Positions 1 through 7,304 are shown, counted from the first letter of the stretch. The stretch: DNA of 11,804 bases from Patescibacteria group bacterium (GCA_025453305.1 JALOQO010000010.1:1-11804), one strand, 5' to 3'. Notes: generated by a model not told the origin, from the sequence alone. Numbers and translations: made by a program.

Positions 1-693
1 ATTTTCTATACCAAAAAAGGGCGCACTAATAAAATCGTATTTATGCCGGCGCCAAGGAAACCCTCTTAGGATTATTTTCTGCTTTACCCTAACAGGTTCG
101 GCACTTTGAAATAGCGGTAGTAGAGATAATGCCAATATTAATATTGCAACAAAAATCGTTAACCTAGGGTTAATAAAACTTGCTATTAAGCCACCAATTA
201 ATGGACCTAAAGACGACCCTACTCTTTCGCAGATAGTTATAAACCCTAGCTCTTTACCACCGTGTTCACTGTGCTTAACTTTAGAAAAATCTACCTGCAG
301 CGCAATTCCAAATAATGCATATGATAAGGATCCCAGTATACCAAGTAGTGCTAAGGGCCAATTCATTTTATCTATACTTATTAGTACCATTAGGTAAAGC
401 AATTGAGATACCGTTCCGAGTGCTATTGTGTGTTTTGGGCCTAAGTATGCAATAGTTTTTGCGGATATAAAGGCGAAAACAGGGCGACTAGCCGCCCACA
501 CTATTTGCATAGCAAAAATCAATCCCAAACTGTACCCAAGTTGATATAGATATATTGGTACAAAAATACCAATTACGCTAATAGATAATGTTCGCATAAA
601 TTCACTAGCATATAGTTCGCTAAGCTCATCAAATCCTACATGGCGCCAAAAATGATGTGGTTCAAATAGTTTTTGTATTAATTTTTTAAGCAT
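1..693 (-). CDS. MFS transporter, N-terminal half (3' end outside window)
   Basis: An open frame of 231 codons runs leftward from an ATG at 691-693 to the window edge with no stop, so the C-terminus is missing. It begins MLKKLIQKLFEPHHFWRH, then shows six hydrophobic segments (about residues 35-54, 57-77, 88-107, 112-130, 152-172, 174-193) followed by a basic cytoplasmic loop. This is the six-helix half plus central loop of the Major Facilitator Superfamily, which moves small solutes across the cytoplasmic membrane by proton coupling or facilitated exchange. A motif-A-like loop (SAKTIAYLGPKHT) follows helix 2, and a helix-5 glycine-rich stretch (ERVGSSLGPLIGG) fits the family. The substrate cannot be told; multidrug or sugar efflux are equally possible. 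It is transcribed divergently from the Mur ligase gene. No Shine-Dalgarno is visible before the ATG; an extended -10 lies 28 nt upstream. Confidence 0.85.
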   Translation of the reverse strand, partial: MLKKLIQKLFEPHHFWRHVGFDELSELYASEFMRTLSISVIGIFVPIYLYQLGYSLGLIFAMQIVWAASRPVFAFISAKTIAYLGPKHTIALGTVSQLLYLMVLISIDKMNWPLALLGILGSLSYALFGIALQVDFSKVKHSEHGGKELGFITICERVGSSLGPLIGGLIASFINPRLTIFVAILILALSLLPLFQSAEPVRVKQKIILRGFPWRRHKYDFISAPFFGIEN

Positions 694-697
694 TTTG

Positions 698-711
698 GTT
701 AATTAATTAAC
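698..711. repeat. 14-bp perfect palindrome in the MFS leader
   Basis: GTTAATTAATTAAC is a perfect inverted repeat. It lies between the predicted transcription start of the MFS gene and its ATG, at about +5 to +18. This is a typical position for a repressor operator, but the sequence is pure AT apart from its ends, so chance is a real alternative. No regulator gene is adjacent. Confidence 0.35.
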
Positions 712-721
712 GAATAATTGT

Positions 722-730
722 ATTATAACA
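722..730 (-). promoter_or_regulatory. Extended -10 promoter of the MFS gene
   Basis: The minus strand reads TGTTATAAT, a perfect extended -10 (TGn-TATAAT). No convincing -35 is seen at 16-18 bp. Transcription would start near 715, giving a leader of about 22 nt before the MFS ATG at 693. The same nonamer occurs upstream of aspS at 6173-6181. Confidence 0.6.
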
Positions 731-734
731 GATT

Positions 735-740
735 TATACT
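735..740 (+). promoter_or_regulatory. Candidate -10 of the Mur ligase gene
   Basis: TATACT lies 14 nt before the ATG at 755, predicting a start near 747 and a leader of only about 8 nt. No -35 and no Shine-Dalgarno are visible. TATTAT at 721-726 is an alternative -10 that would give a leader of about 22 nt. Confidence 0.35.
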
Positions 741-754
741 GTAAAATTTACCTT

Positions 755-2023
755 ATGCATGTATTCTTTTCGGGAATAGGCGGTACAGCTATTGGGCCAC
801 TAGCAATAATTGCTAAGCAAGCCGGCTATGAAGTGTCTGGGTCGGACAAACAAGACAGCCAATATGTTCAATACTTATCCAAGTTTGGAATTGATATTAA
901 TATTGGCCAAGATCCAAAAAACTTAGAAATGATACATAAAAACAGCCCAATAGATTGGTTTGTATATAGTTCTGCCCTACCGCTGGAAAACCCAAATCAC
1001 CCCGAATTATTAAAGGTGAACGAACTGGGTATAAAAAATAGTAAAAGAGATTTATTCCTGAGTGAATTTATAAACAACCATAATTTAAAATTAATTGCTT
1101 TTGCCGGAACACATGGTAAAACTACATCTACAGCAATGGCGGTTTGGGTATTTAAACAACTAAATATTCCGGTGAGCTATTCGGTAGGCGCAAAAATTAA
1201 TTTTGGCAATATGGCAGAATACAACCCCATGTCGGAATATTTTGTGTATGAATGCGACGAATTTGATCATAACTTTTTGCATTTTAAACCTTATATTTCT
1301 GTATTATCAAAAGTAGATTGGGATCATCAAGACATATATCCTACCAGAGATTCGTACATTAGAGCCTTTAAAGACTTTTGTCACAATTCAGCTAAAATTT
1401 TTGCACACCCAGAAGAAGTAAAATATCTTAATATCTCCAACGAAACAAACACCAATATTATTGGTAGCGAGTTTACCATTAACCTAATTGGCAAACATAA
1501 TCGAAATAACGCAGCTGGCGTAGCAAGTGCGATATCTTATGCTACAAATACACCAATAAATAAAGTTGTTAGTATTTTGGAGAATTATCCGGGTTCAAAT
1601 CGACGATTTGAAAAACTATCTGATAATATCTATTCAGACTACGCCCACACTCCAGAAGAAATCGAATCTACCATCCAAATGGCTAAAGAACTTTCTAAAG
1701 AAATAGCCGTTATTTATGAGCCCTTAACCAATATGCGCCAATATTTTATTAAAGATAGGTATAAAGATATTTTTATTAACCTTAAATCGTTGTATTGGGT
1801 CCCGAGTTATTTAGCGCGAGAAAACCCTAATCAAAGAATTATTGAGCCACAAGAGTTCGTTGCTAGCCTGGCAGATTCGGCAAATGCAAAACCAGCAAAT
1901 CTTAATGATGAACTAAAAACTAACATACAAAGCCTAGCAAATAACGGTGTTTTGTGCATAGTTATTTCTGGAGGCGGTGGTGGTAGTCTTGATGAGTGGG
2001 CTAGACAACAATTTAAAAGATAG
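755..2023 (+). CDS. murC: MurC-family UDP-N-acetylmuramate ligase
   Basis: This 422-residue cytoplasmic Mur ligase most likely adds L-alanine to UDP-MurNAc with ATP, the first amino-acid step of the peptidoglycan stem peptide. The N-terminal UDP-binding domain opens with GIGGTAIG (residues 7-14) and keeps GSD (29-31) and YSSALP (71-76), all typical of MurC/Mpl. The central ATP domain has P-loop GTHGKTT (118-124), acidic pair in ECDE (166-169), WDHQD (189-193) and the KHNRNNAAG loop (247-255). The C-terminal domain has NRRFE (282-286), DYAHTPEEI (295-303) and a glycine run near the end. It is shorter than typical MurC (about 460-490). DYAHTP is closer to the MurE/MurF form than to the DDYGHHP usual in MurC, so a different substrate, or the recycling enzyme Mpl, remains possible. 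The ATG has no Shine-Dalgarno. The stop codon abuts the stop of the convergent gene. Confidence 0.8.
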   Translation: MHVFFSGIGGTAIGPLAIIAKQAGYEVSGSDKQDSQYVQYLSKFGIDINIGQDPKNLEMIHKNSPIDWFVYSSALPLENPNHPELLKVNELGIKNSKRDLFLSEFINNHNLKLIAFAGTHGKTTSTAMAVWVFKQLNIPVSYSVGAKINFGNMAEYNPMSEYFVYECDEFDHNFLHFKPYISVLSKVDWDHQDIYPTRDSYIRAFKDFCHNSAKIFAHPEEVKYLNISNETNTNIIGSEFTINLIGKHNRNNAAGVASAISYATNTPINKVVSILENYPGSNRRFEKLSDNIYSDYAHTPEEIESTIQMAKELSKEIAVIYEPLTNMRQYFIKDRYKDIFINLKSLYWVPSYLARENPNQRIIEPQEFVASLADSANAKPANLNDELKTNIQSLANNGVLCIVISGGGGGSLDEWARQQFKR

Positions 2024-2344
2024 TTATATGCCTAAGCTACTATCACTAAGTTGTTCTTGACTAAAATCTTCGCTATATAGTAGCGGTTTAATTTTATTGT
2101 TTAATGTATCGCCGTATTTTAGTAAATCATCAGCCTGAATAGGGCTTGTAGTGTTATAATCTTCTAGATCTTTGGTTTTTATTCCATTTGATTTATTTAT
2201 AAATTTTACCGTACTATAAGCACCCGATTGAATAAATATTACAAAAGATACTGTAACCATAATAATAGCAGCACTAATGGTAACCATTAACAACCAAAGT
2301 AGACTATTGCGATCAATATACTGGTGTCTGGTATTAAATTTCAT
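2024..2344 (-). CDS. Small single-pass membrane protein, unknown function
   Basis: This 106-residue protein has a short basic N-terminus, one strong membrane helix (about residues 15-38) and a polar C-terminal segment of some 65 residues that should face outside. I do not recognise a family. Its ATG follows the TAA of the upstream gene by one nucleotide (TAA-G-ATG) and has no Shine-Dalgarno of its own, so translation is probably coupled to the upstream gene by termination-reinitiation. Its stop codon (2024-2026) is directly adjacent to the TAG of the convergent Mur ligase gene, with no terminator between them. The tight pairing suggests it works with the 186-residue exported protein upstream. 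Confidence 0.7.
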   Translation of the reverse strand: MKFNTRHQYIDRNSLLWLLMVTISAAIIMVTVSFVIFIQSGAYSTVKFINKSNGIKTKDLEDYNTTSPIQADDLLKYGDTLNNKIKPLLYSEDFSQEQLSDSSLGI

Positions 2345-2345
2345 C

Positions 2346-2906
2346 TTAAAGGGTTAATCTATCCGCTAAAGGTTTGTATGTAGTGTTGTTGGCATTATTA
2401 ACTAATTGATATAGCTTAATGTCATATTGTTCCATTTCAGATAGTATTTCTTTTAAAAACCGTACTCCAAAATAGTATAATTCGGGGTTATCACGACAAT
2501 TAATTAAATCTAGGTAACCAGCAACTTCTTGAAATTTAATATTCGCCTTGGTCAAATCCTCTATATTTTGTTGATTTTTGCCAATTAAAAGATCTATTTC
2601 AGATGCATCCACACCCTGGCGATTAAGCCTAATTTCGATAGCTTTTGATTCTTTTTGAATGTCGCCGTAAAGTAACTGCCTTTTTTTGATTGCACTATCT
2701 ATCTTTTTTGATGTGGTTTTAAGTATTGACTTAGAATTGTCACAATTTGTTTTAATTGTATCTAATTTAGCCTGGTCGATTTGAACACTATAATTAGAAT
2801 TACCACGAAGTTCGCTTAAATTAGCTACCGGATCGGACTCTTGAGAGTAAGTCACACCAGAGACACCTAACAGTAGTGCCAAGAATGTTACATATACTAT
2901 TCGCAT
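2346..2906 (-). CDS. Exported alpha-helical protein with two cysteines, unknown function
   Basis: The 186-residue product starts with a Sec-type signal peptide (basic MR, hydrophobic residues 4-18, likely cleavage near residue 21-22). There is no lipobox cysteine, so it is predicted to be secreted or held at the surface. The mature part is polar and mostly helical, with coiled-coil-like heptads around residues 55-130. It has exactly two cysteines, C55 and C137, which could form a disulfide outside the membrane. I do not recognise the family. It is the first gene of a pair with the membrane protein at 2024-2344. A TATAAT box 11 nt before the ATG and the absence of a Shine-Dalgarno suggest a leaderless transcript. 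Confidence 0.72.
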   Translation of the reverse strand: MRIVYVTFLALLLGVSGVTYSQESDPVANLSELRGNSNYSVQIDQAKLDTIKTNCDNSKSILKTTSKKIDSAIKKRQLLYGDIQKESKAIEIRLNRQGVDASEIDLLIGKNQQNIEDLTKANIKFQEVAGYLDLINCRDNPELYYFGVRFLKEILSEMEQYDIKLYQLVNNANNTTYKPLADRLTL

Positions 2907-2917
2907 TATTAATATCT

Positions 2918-2923
2918 ATTATA
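2918..2923 (-). promoter_or_regulatory. -10 box of the 186-residue exported protein gene
   Basis: Minus-strand TATAAT with 11 nt to the ATG at 2906. The predicted start near 2911 would leave a leader of about 5 nt. No good -35 is found, and no TGn precedes the hexamer. Confidence 0.5.
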
Positions 2924-2961
2924 GCTTTTTTAAGACATATATTCGACCCTAAGAATCGCTT

Positions 2962-4824
2962 TTAGTAGGGATAGTTACTTAAAATGCTTGAGTCGCCAAT
3001 TCTCTTTGTAATTTTTTTATCTAGACTTAGTACATAATTGCCGGATTCCTGCGATGTAAATACAGAATATATAATTGTATTATCATTTATCCAGGCAAGT
3101 GGATATCTCATACCAACAACTTTAATAATTTCTTTAGACTGCTGTATTGGATCGGTAGATTTTACCGTTAAAAGTGCGCCTTTGCCATCGCGATTCTCTA
3201 TATAAGAATATTGATTATGTGATGCATTAGCGACAAATTCAATATCCTTGAAAGTCGGCGGTGAGCCTTCTAGTGTTTCTATCTGACCAGAAGGGTGTGC
3301 TACTGTATACCATTTGTTATTTTCGGCTGAAACATATAGCTTTAAGGTATCTTGCTGGCTTAAACTCCAAATGTTACCGGCAATGAGTGTTTGCTTACCG
3401 CTACCGTCAATTTTTATCTTATTTAATCCCACACTTTGTGTACCTTCATCGGCGTTTGTAATTATGTAATAAACTAAATCATCTAACATCCTTACAGATG
3501 CATAACTATATGCTTGAGATAGTTCTTTTGACTGCTTGGTGCTAGTATTATATGCGATAATTTTATTGGAATCTTTTTGTTGTGATTGGTAGTCTAAATT
3601 GTCTGTCCAATAAACCACGGTGTCCTTAAACCATCCCAAAATAACAATTCTCACCGATGAGCTATCGGCTACTTTGTATTGTTCCCTGCTAGCAGAATCA
3701 ATAATATATAAGTTTTGAAGCAACGCTCCAGAACTATTTCGTTTACCTTCTAGTGAAGAACTAACCGCTACCAGATTGTTGTATGGATTTATTAGATATC
3801 TAACTTCTTCGCCAGCACCTTTTAGTAACACCTGATCATCGGACCCATCAATATGCCGTGCATATACTCCGTATATACCATCTCTATTAGATATATACAC
3901 ATCTTTTTTTGATAATACCAAAGAGGCTTTTTGTGGTTCTGTACTATCGGCAGAAATAGTGACCTTAACCGTATTGTATCCGTCGGCAGATACGGTTGTA
4001 GAAATTTCTTCATCTGTTGGTTCTATGGTTAGCTTAGCTGTTCCCGAATCGTCCGTAAGCGCCTCGCTATCTCCATCCGTTACAGTTGCTTTGTTTATCG
4101 GATTGCCCGTAAGCCAGTCTGTTACAGTATATGTAAAGGTTGTACCGGTAGGTGTTAGCTCATAAGCCGTAGCGGTTGGGTTGCTTCCCCATCCGATTAT
4201 TATATTTTCTTCTTTTGGCGCAAATGATCTTTTACTAAATTTTACGGTTGATTCGCCTAAGTTTAGTTCGTTAAAACTAACATCTCCAGTATCGTTGGTT
4301 AAGGCCTGCTTATCCTGAACGGCTACAGAAACATTTTTTATTGGTCTACCAGTTTTAGAATCTACTACTTTAAGGCTAAGGCTTGCGTTAAAGCCTAAGA
4401 AATTCATAACCTTATAGCGAACATCCGGTACCGCTACAAAAACTATTATCGAAGCGATTACGATAAGGGCCACAAATCTTCTTAGCCATTTGCTATGAAA
4501 CACCCAGTGAATAAATTTTTTTACACCCTTAGGTTTAGGGGTGTCTTGCTCAATATTGTTTAGTTTTTTATCTTCTGATTCTATTAATTTATCACTTTCT
4601 TGCCTAACAATATCGTCTACAACATTATCGGTATTATCTTGATTATTGTTATTGGTTTGGGTTGATTCGTCTGTTGGCTCAATTTTATGATCATCATCAT
4701 CTTTAATGTCGCTAGAATCGTTAGCTAATGTATCGGGTTTGATAACATCATTTGGCAATACTGTTTGCGGGGTTGGCTCTATATTATCTTTTTCTTCATT
4801 GTTGTCTTGATTGTTGTTGTCCAT
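2962..4824 (-). CDS. Membrane-anchored protein with two Ig-like domains and a beta-propeller
   Basis: The 620-residue protein has four parts. Residues 1-95 are an acidic, Asn/Asp/Glu-rich, low-complexity tail with no predicted fold. Residues 97-133 are a basic stretch (KPKGVKKF...SKWLRR) plus one membrane helix (about 117-133), giving N-inside orientation. Residues 148-224 and 229-304 are two beta-sandwich repeats of the carboxypeptidase-regulatory/PEGA type (SLKVVDSKTGRPIKNVSVAV and YTVTDWLTGNPINKATVTDG). Residues 307-620 look like a TolB/WD40-like propeller; KKDVYISNRDGIYGVYARHIDGS is a good PD40-type blade, and later strand sets recur (VVYWTDN, LVYYIITN, TIIYSVFTS). The likely role is extracellular binding or surface scaffolding; no catalytic residues are seen. 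It lies 27 nt downstream of aspS and has a Shine-Dalgarno, so it is probably cotranscribed with aspS. Confidence 0.82.
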   Translation of the reverse strand: MDNNNQDNNEEKDNIEPTPQTVLPNDVIKPDTLANDSSDIKDDDDHKIEPTDESTQTNNNNQDNTDNVVDDIVRQESDKLIESEDKKLNNIEQDTPKPKGVKKFIHWVFHSKWLRRFVALIVIASIIVFVAVPDVRYKVMNFLGFNASLSLKVVDSKTGRPIKNVSVAVQDKQALTNDTGDVSFNELNLGESTVKFSKRSFAPKEENIIIGWGSNPTATAYELTPTGTTFTYTVTDWLTGNPINKATVTDGDSEALTDDSGTAKLTIEPTDEEISTTVSADGYNTVKVTISADSTEPQKASLVLSKKDVYISNRDGIYGVYARHIDGSDDQVLLKGAGEEVRYLINPYNNLVAVSSSLEGKRNSSGALLQNLYIIDSASREQYKVADSSSVRIVILGWFKDTVVYWTDNLDYQSQQKDSNKIIAYNTSTKQSKELSQAYSYASVRMLDDLVYYIITNADEGTQSVGLNKIKIDGSGKQTLIAGNIWSLSQQDTLKLYVSAENNKWYTVAHPSGQIETLEGSPPTFKDIEFVANASHNQYSYIENRDGKGALLTVKSTDPIQQSKEIIKVVGMRYPLAWINDNTIIYSVFTSQESGNYVLSLDKKITKRIGDSSILSNYPY

Positions 4825-4832
4825 TTTATACT

Positions 4833-4840
4833 ACCACCTT
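4833..4840 (-). promoter_or_regulatory. Ribosome binding site of the propeller protein gene
   Basis: Minus-strand AAGGTGGT (one mismatch to AAGGAGGT) is 8 nt before the ATG at 4824. It lies in the 27-nt gap after the aspS stop, fits an internal operon gene and supports this start. Confidence 0.6.
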
Positions 4841-4851
4841 TATTTATTATT

Positions 4852-6162
4852 TTATGGAGCCAGCCTATTTATATCTCTTGGGAATAAAGTAGCCTCTTTG
4901 ACATTATTTAGACCAATTATTTGCTGGGTCAACCGCTCTAGGCCCAAACCAAAACCGCCATGAGGTGGTAAACCATACTGAAAAGCCTGTAGATAATATT
5001 TAAAACCAGGGTTATCTGGCGAAGCACCAATTTTATCTTTAAGTTGCTGTACTAAGACTTCATACCTATGCTCTCGCATAGGGCAAGTCATAATTTCTAC
5101 ACCCCTAAATAAAAAGTCGCTTCTTTCGGCAATCGCGGGGTTATTATCGCTTTTTTTGTGATAAAACTTCATATCACTGGCTGGCCATTCGGTTACAAAT
5201 ACCGCTTCGGTTCCTAGATTTTTCTTAGAATATTCACAAACCCATTTTTCTTCTGCAGGATTTAAATCTCGTTTATCTTCTACGATAGTTTTTGTTTTCT
5301 TTTCAAATAATTCATGCACTTCTGACAATGTGATAGAAACCGCATGCTCCGAAAGTACAGGTTTTGTTGCATTTAACCGTTTTAGTGCTGGTTCATGCTT
5401 AGACCACACAACTTCTACTACATATCTAAGTAATTGATGCGCAAATTCCCTTAGTTCGTCGAAGGTAATAAAGCCAATTTCAGCATCGATTGTTATAAAC
5501 TCGCTCATATGGCGAGTAGTAGCGCTTAACTCTGCTCTGTAGGTAGGATTGGTTTCAAAAACTCTTTCAAAAACTCCAACCATCATTTGTTTATAAAACT
5601 GTGCACTTTGGGCCAGTGTTGCCTCTTTGCCAAAATAATCAAGTTTAAAAACCTCGGCGCCACCTTCTGTGGCCTCGGCTAGTAATTTTGGGGTGTTCAT
5701 TTCGGTAAATTCGTTATTTCTAAAGAACTCTCGCGCTGCTTCTAAAACTGTAGCTTGAATCTTAAATATTGCTGTTTCGTCTAAATTGCGCAAGCCTATC
5801 ACTCGATATTCAAAAAGGCTATCTAAATTATCTGGTTTGTGGCTAAGCGGTTTGTCTATTTCAACCAATGACTCATCTAAAACAGGTACAACAACATTTA
5901 TTGTTACATCGTGTAATTCAGCACCGCCTGGTGCACGCCGATCTTCTACGACGGTACCCGTGATTTCTACTACAGTACCAATTTGCATACCGCGAAGTTT
6001 TTCTATTTCTGACTTATCTTCTACTAGTACCTGAACAAGACCGTTGCGATCCCGGATATTAATAAAGTTAAGTCCACCGAGTAGTCGTTTTTTATGTAAC
6101 CAGCCATTAATCGTTACCTTACTACCTATTTGGCTAGCTACTTGGTTTGAAAGAGTTCTCAT
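4852..6162 (-). CDS. aspS: Aspartyl-tRNA synthetase, archaeal-type, predicted non-discriminating (Asp/Asn)
   Basis: This class II synthetase charges tRNA(Asp), and probably tRNA(Asn), with aspartate using ATP. At 436 residues it matches the archaeal/eukaryotic-type enzyme and lacks the GAD insertion of the roughly 590-residue bacterial form. Residues 14-98 are the OB-fold anticodon-binding domain (VTINGWLHKKRLLGG). Motif 2 is YRAELSATTRHMSEF (208-222), and motif 3 is GGFGLGLERL (402-411) with arginine 410. In the anticodon domain H23 and P78 (RRAPGG) sit where non-discriminating AspRS enzymes carry His and Pro, so Asp-tRNA(Asn) would need GatCAB amidation. The SGGQR-like stretch of the family reads TCPMR (360-364) here. 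The ATG has no Shine-Dalgarno and lies 10 nt after an extended -10. Confidence 0.95.
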   Translation of the reverse strand: MRTLSNQVASQIGSKVTINGWLHKKRLLGGLNFINIRDRNGLVQVLVEDKSEIEKLRGMQIGTVVEITGTVVEDRRAPGGAELHDVTINVVVPVLDESLVEIDKPLSHKPDNLDSLFEYRVIGLRNLDETAIFKIQATVLEAAREFFRNNEFTEMNTPKLLAEATEGGAEVFKLDYFGKEATLAQSAQFYKQMMVGVFERVFETNPTYRAELSATTRHMSEFITIDAEIGFITFDELREFAHQLLRYVVEVVWSKHEPALKRLNATKPVLSEHAVSITLSEVHELFEKKTKTIVEDKRDLNPAEEKWVCEYSKKNLGTEAVFVTEWPASDMKFYHKKSDNNPAIAERSDFLFRGVEIMTCPMREHRYEVLVQQLKDKIGASPDNPGFKYYLQAFQYGLPPHGGFGLGLERLTQQIIGLNNVKEATLFPRDINRLAP

Positions 6163-6172
6163 AATGATTTTT

Positions 6173-6181
6173 ATTATAACA
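6173..6181 (-). promoter_or_regulatory. Extended -10 promoter of aspS (leaderless)
   Basis: Minus-strand TGTTATAAT lies inside the 21-nt gap between the upstream CBS gene stop and the aspS ATG. The hexamer ends 10 nt before the ATG, so the transcript would start about 3-4 nt before the codon. No -35 match is seen, as expected for an extended -10. Confidence 0.6.
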
Positions 6182-6183
6182 GA

Positions 6184-7212
6184 TTAAATATTCTTTGGCT
6201 CTCTGGCAATATGTTTTTGTATTGCTTTTGCCTTGGCTACCGCTCTTAGATCTTCAAAAGCGTCGTTTTCATCGGTTATAGGTTGGCCAACTATCTGCTC
6301 TAAAACATCCTCTATAGTAATAACACCAACAACATCTTCAAATTCATTAACAACAACAAATAAATGATGCCTGGTTTTTAAAAATGCATTTAATGCGGTA
6401 TCGAGTGGTTGTTTTTCGTTAATATAATAAACTTCGTCTTTCATAACTTTGTGTACTGGCTTTTGTTTTTTTATCCTAACAGCGTCTCTTATATATAGAG
6501 TTCCAACAATATTTTGTTCGCTTTCTTTGTAAACTGGAAACCTAGAATGACCAGATTTATGAAGCTCGTCAATAACTACCGGTGTAAGTTCTTCTTCTGC
6601 GTTAACAAAATGAATTGTGTTGAGCGGGATCATATGATCTGAAACTAACTTTTCTCCAAATAATAGAGCATTTTCGGCAATAGTTAGCTCGTGTTTGCTG
6701 ATTTTATCAAATTCATCGGCATTATGTCTTAGTATTTCTAAAAGTTCTTCTTTGCTTTGAATAAGCATAAACGGTTCTGGTTGTATCCAACGACCAACCC
6801 ACTTTTCTAGCCGTCGCATAATAGGGTATGTTTTTCTTAATATAAATTCTACGACTGGGCTTGCGATAGCTGCCATATGTAAACTTGGCTTAGGTCTTTT
6901 AGACCAAGGTAGCACGGCGTGTAAAATTACAATCAACGGCACATTAATCAGTAAAGCTACCCAGTTACCAGCTAGCCCTTTTAGCATTAATATAATAGAG
7001 GTTGTTAAAAAACCAAGTATAGCCCACATAAATATCCAAAGCTGCATACCGTATGCTCTAACAGGATATACTTTTATAGCATCTGGATTGCCCATTCTTG
7101 CTTGTCTTTTAAGTTCGCGAACACTCATAAATTCAAAACTACGAATTAATAAAATACCATAAACCGTTACGGCAATAAGCACTATTAGTAATATTATTTG
7201 TATTAGTTCCAC
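6184..7212 (-). CDS. CNNM/CorB-like membrane protein with CBS pair
   Basis: The 342-residue protein has three membrane helices (about 4-24, 57-77, 84-102) in a DUF21-like N-terminal region, a linker, and a CBS pair. CBS1 is about 187-245 (MIPLNTIHFV, then HSRFPVYKESEQNIVGTLY) and CBS2 about 253-310 (HHLFVVVNEFEDVVGVITIEDVLE). This order is that of CNNM/CorB proteins, which take part in magnesium or cobalt homeostasis, with the CBS pair binding Mg-ATP in the cytoplasm. The CorC/HlyC domain often found at the C-terminus is absent, and a basic tail of about 30 residues takes its place. The DUF21 part has one helix fewer than usual by eye, so transport activity is less certain than the fold. Its TATAAT is 7 nt before the ATG, implying a leaderless message. 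Confidence 0.85.
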   Translation of the reverse strand: MELIQIILLIVLIAVTVYGILLIRSFEFMSVRELKRQARMGNPDAIKVYPVRAYGMQLWIFMWAILGFLTTSIILMLKGLAGNWVALLINVPLIVILHAVLPWSKRPKPSLHMAAIASPVVEFILRKTYPIMRRLEKWVGRWIQPEPFMLIQSKEELLEILRHNADEFDKISKHELTIAENALLFGEKLVSDHMIPLNTIHFVNAEEELTPVVIDELHKSGHSRFPVYKESEQNIVGTLYIRDAVRIKKQKPVHKVMKDEVYYINEKQPLDTALNAFLKTRHHLFVVVNEFEDVVGVITIEDVLEQIVGQPITDENDAFEDLRAVAKAKAIQKHIAREPKNI

Positions 7213-7219
7213 TACTGTT

Positions 7220-7225
7220 ATTATA
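7220..7225 (-). promoter_or_regulatory. -10 box of the CBS-domain gene (leaderless)
   Basis: Minus-strand TATAAT within GGTTATAATAAC ends 7 nt before the ATG at 7212, so the first transcribed base should be at or next to the A of the ATG. The string GTTATAATA is shared with the MFS and aspS promoters. Confidence 0.55.
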
Positions 7226-7273
7226 ACCTAAAGCTAGATAATTTTACAGCAAACCACAAATTACTTGTTACAA

Positions 7274-7300
7274 TATAATGGTAATATTTATAAATGAGGA
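7274..7300 (+). promoter_or_regulatory. -10 box and ribosome binding site of the DsbA-like gene
   Basis: TATAAT at 7274-7279 predicts a start near 7286, and GAGGA at 7296-7300 lies 4 nt before the ATG at 7305. No good -35 is visible. In the same 92-bp divergent gap, the opposite CBS gene appears leaderless while this one has a normal Shine-Dalgarno. Confidence 0.5.
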
Positions 7301-7304
7301 TTAA

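Noticed and set aside
3822..4165. Two short open frames (one per strand) inside the propeller protein gene
   Set aside because: They overlap well-supported Ig-like and propeller coding sequence and have no start signal or recognisable protein.
5786..6034. Plus-strand open frame inside aspS
   Set aside because: It is antisense to the OB-fold domain of a highly confident synthetase.
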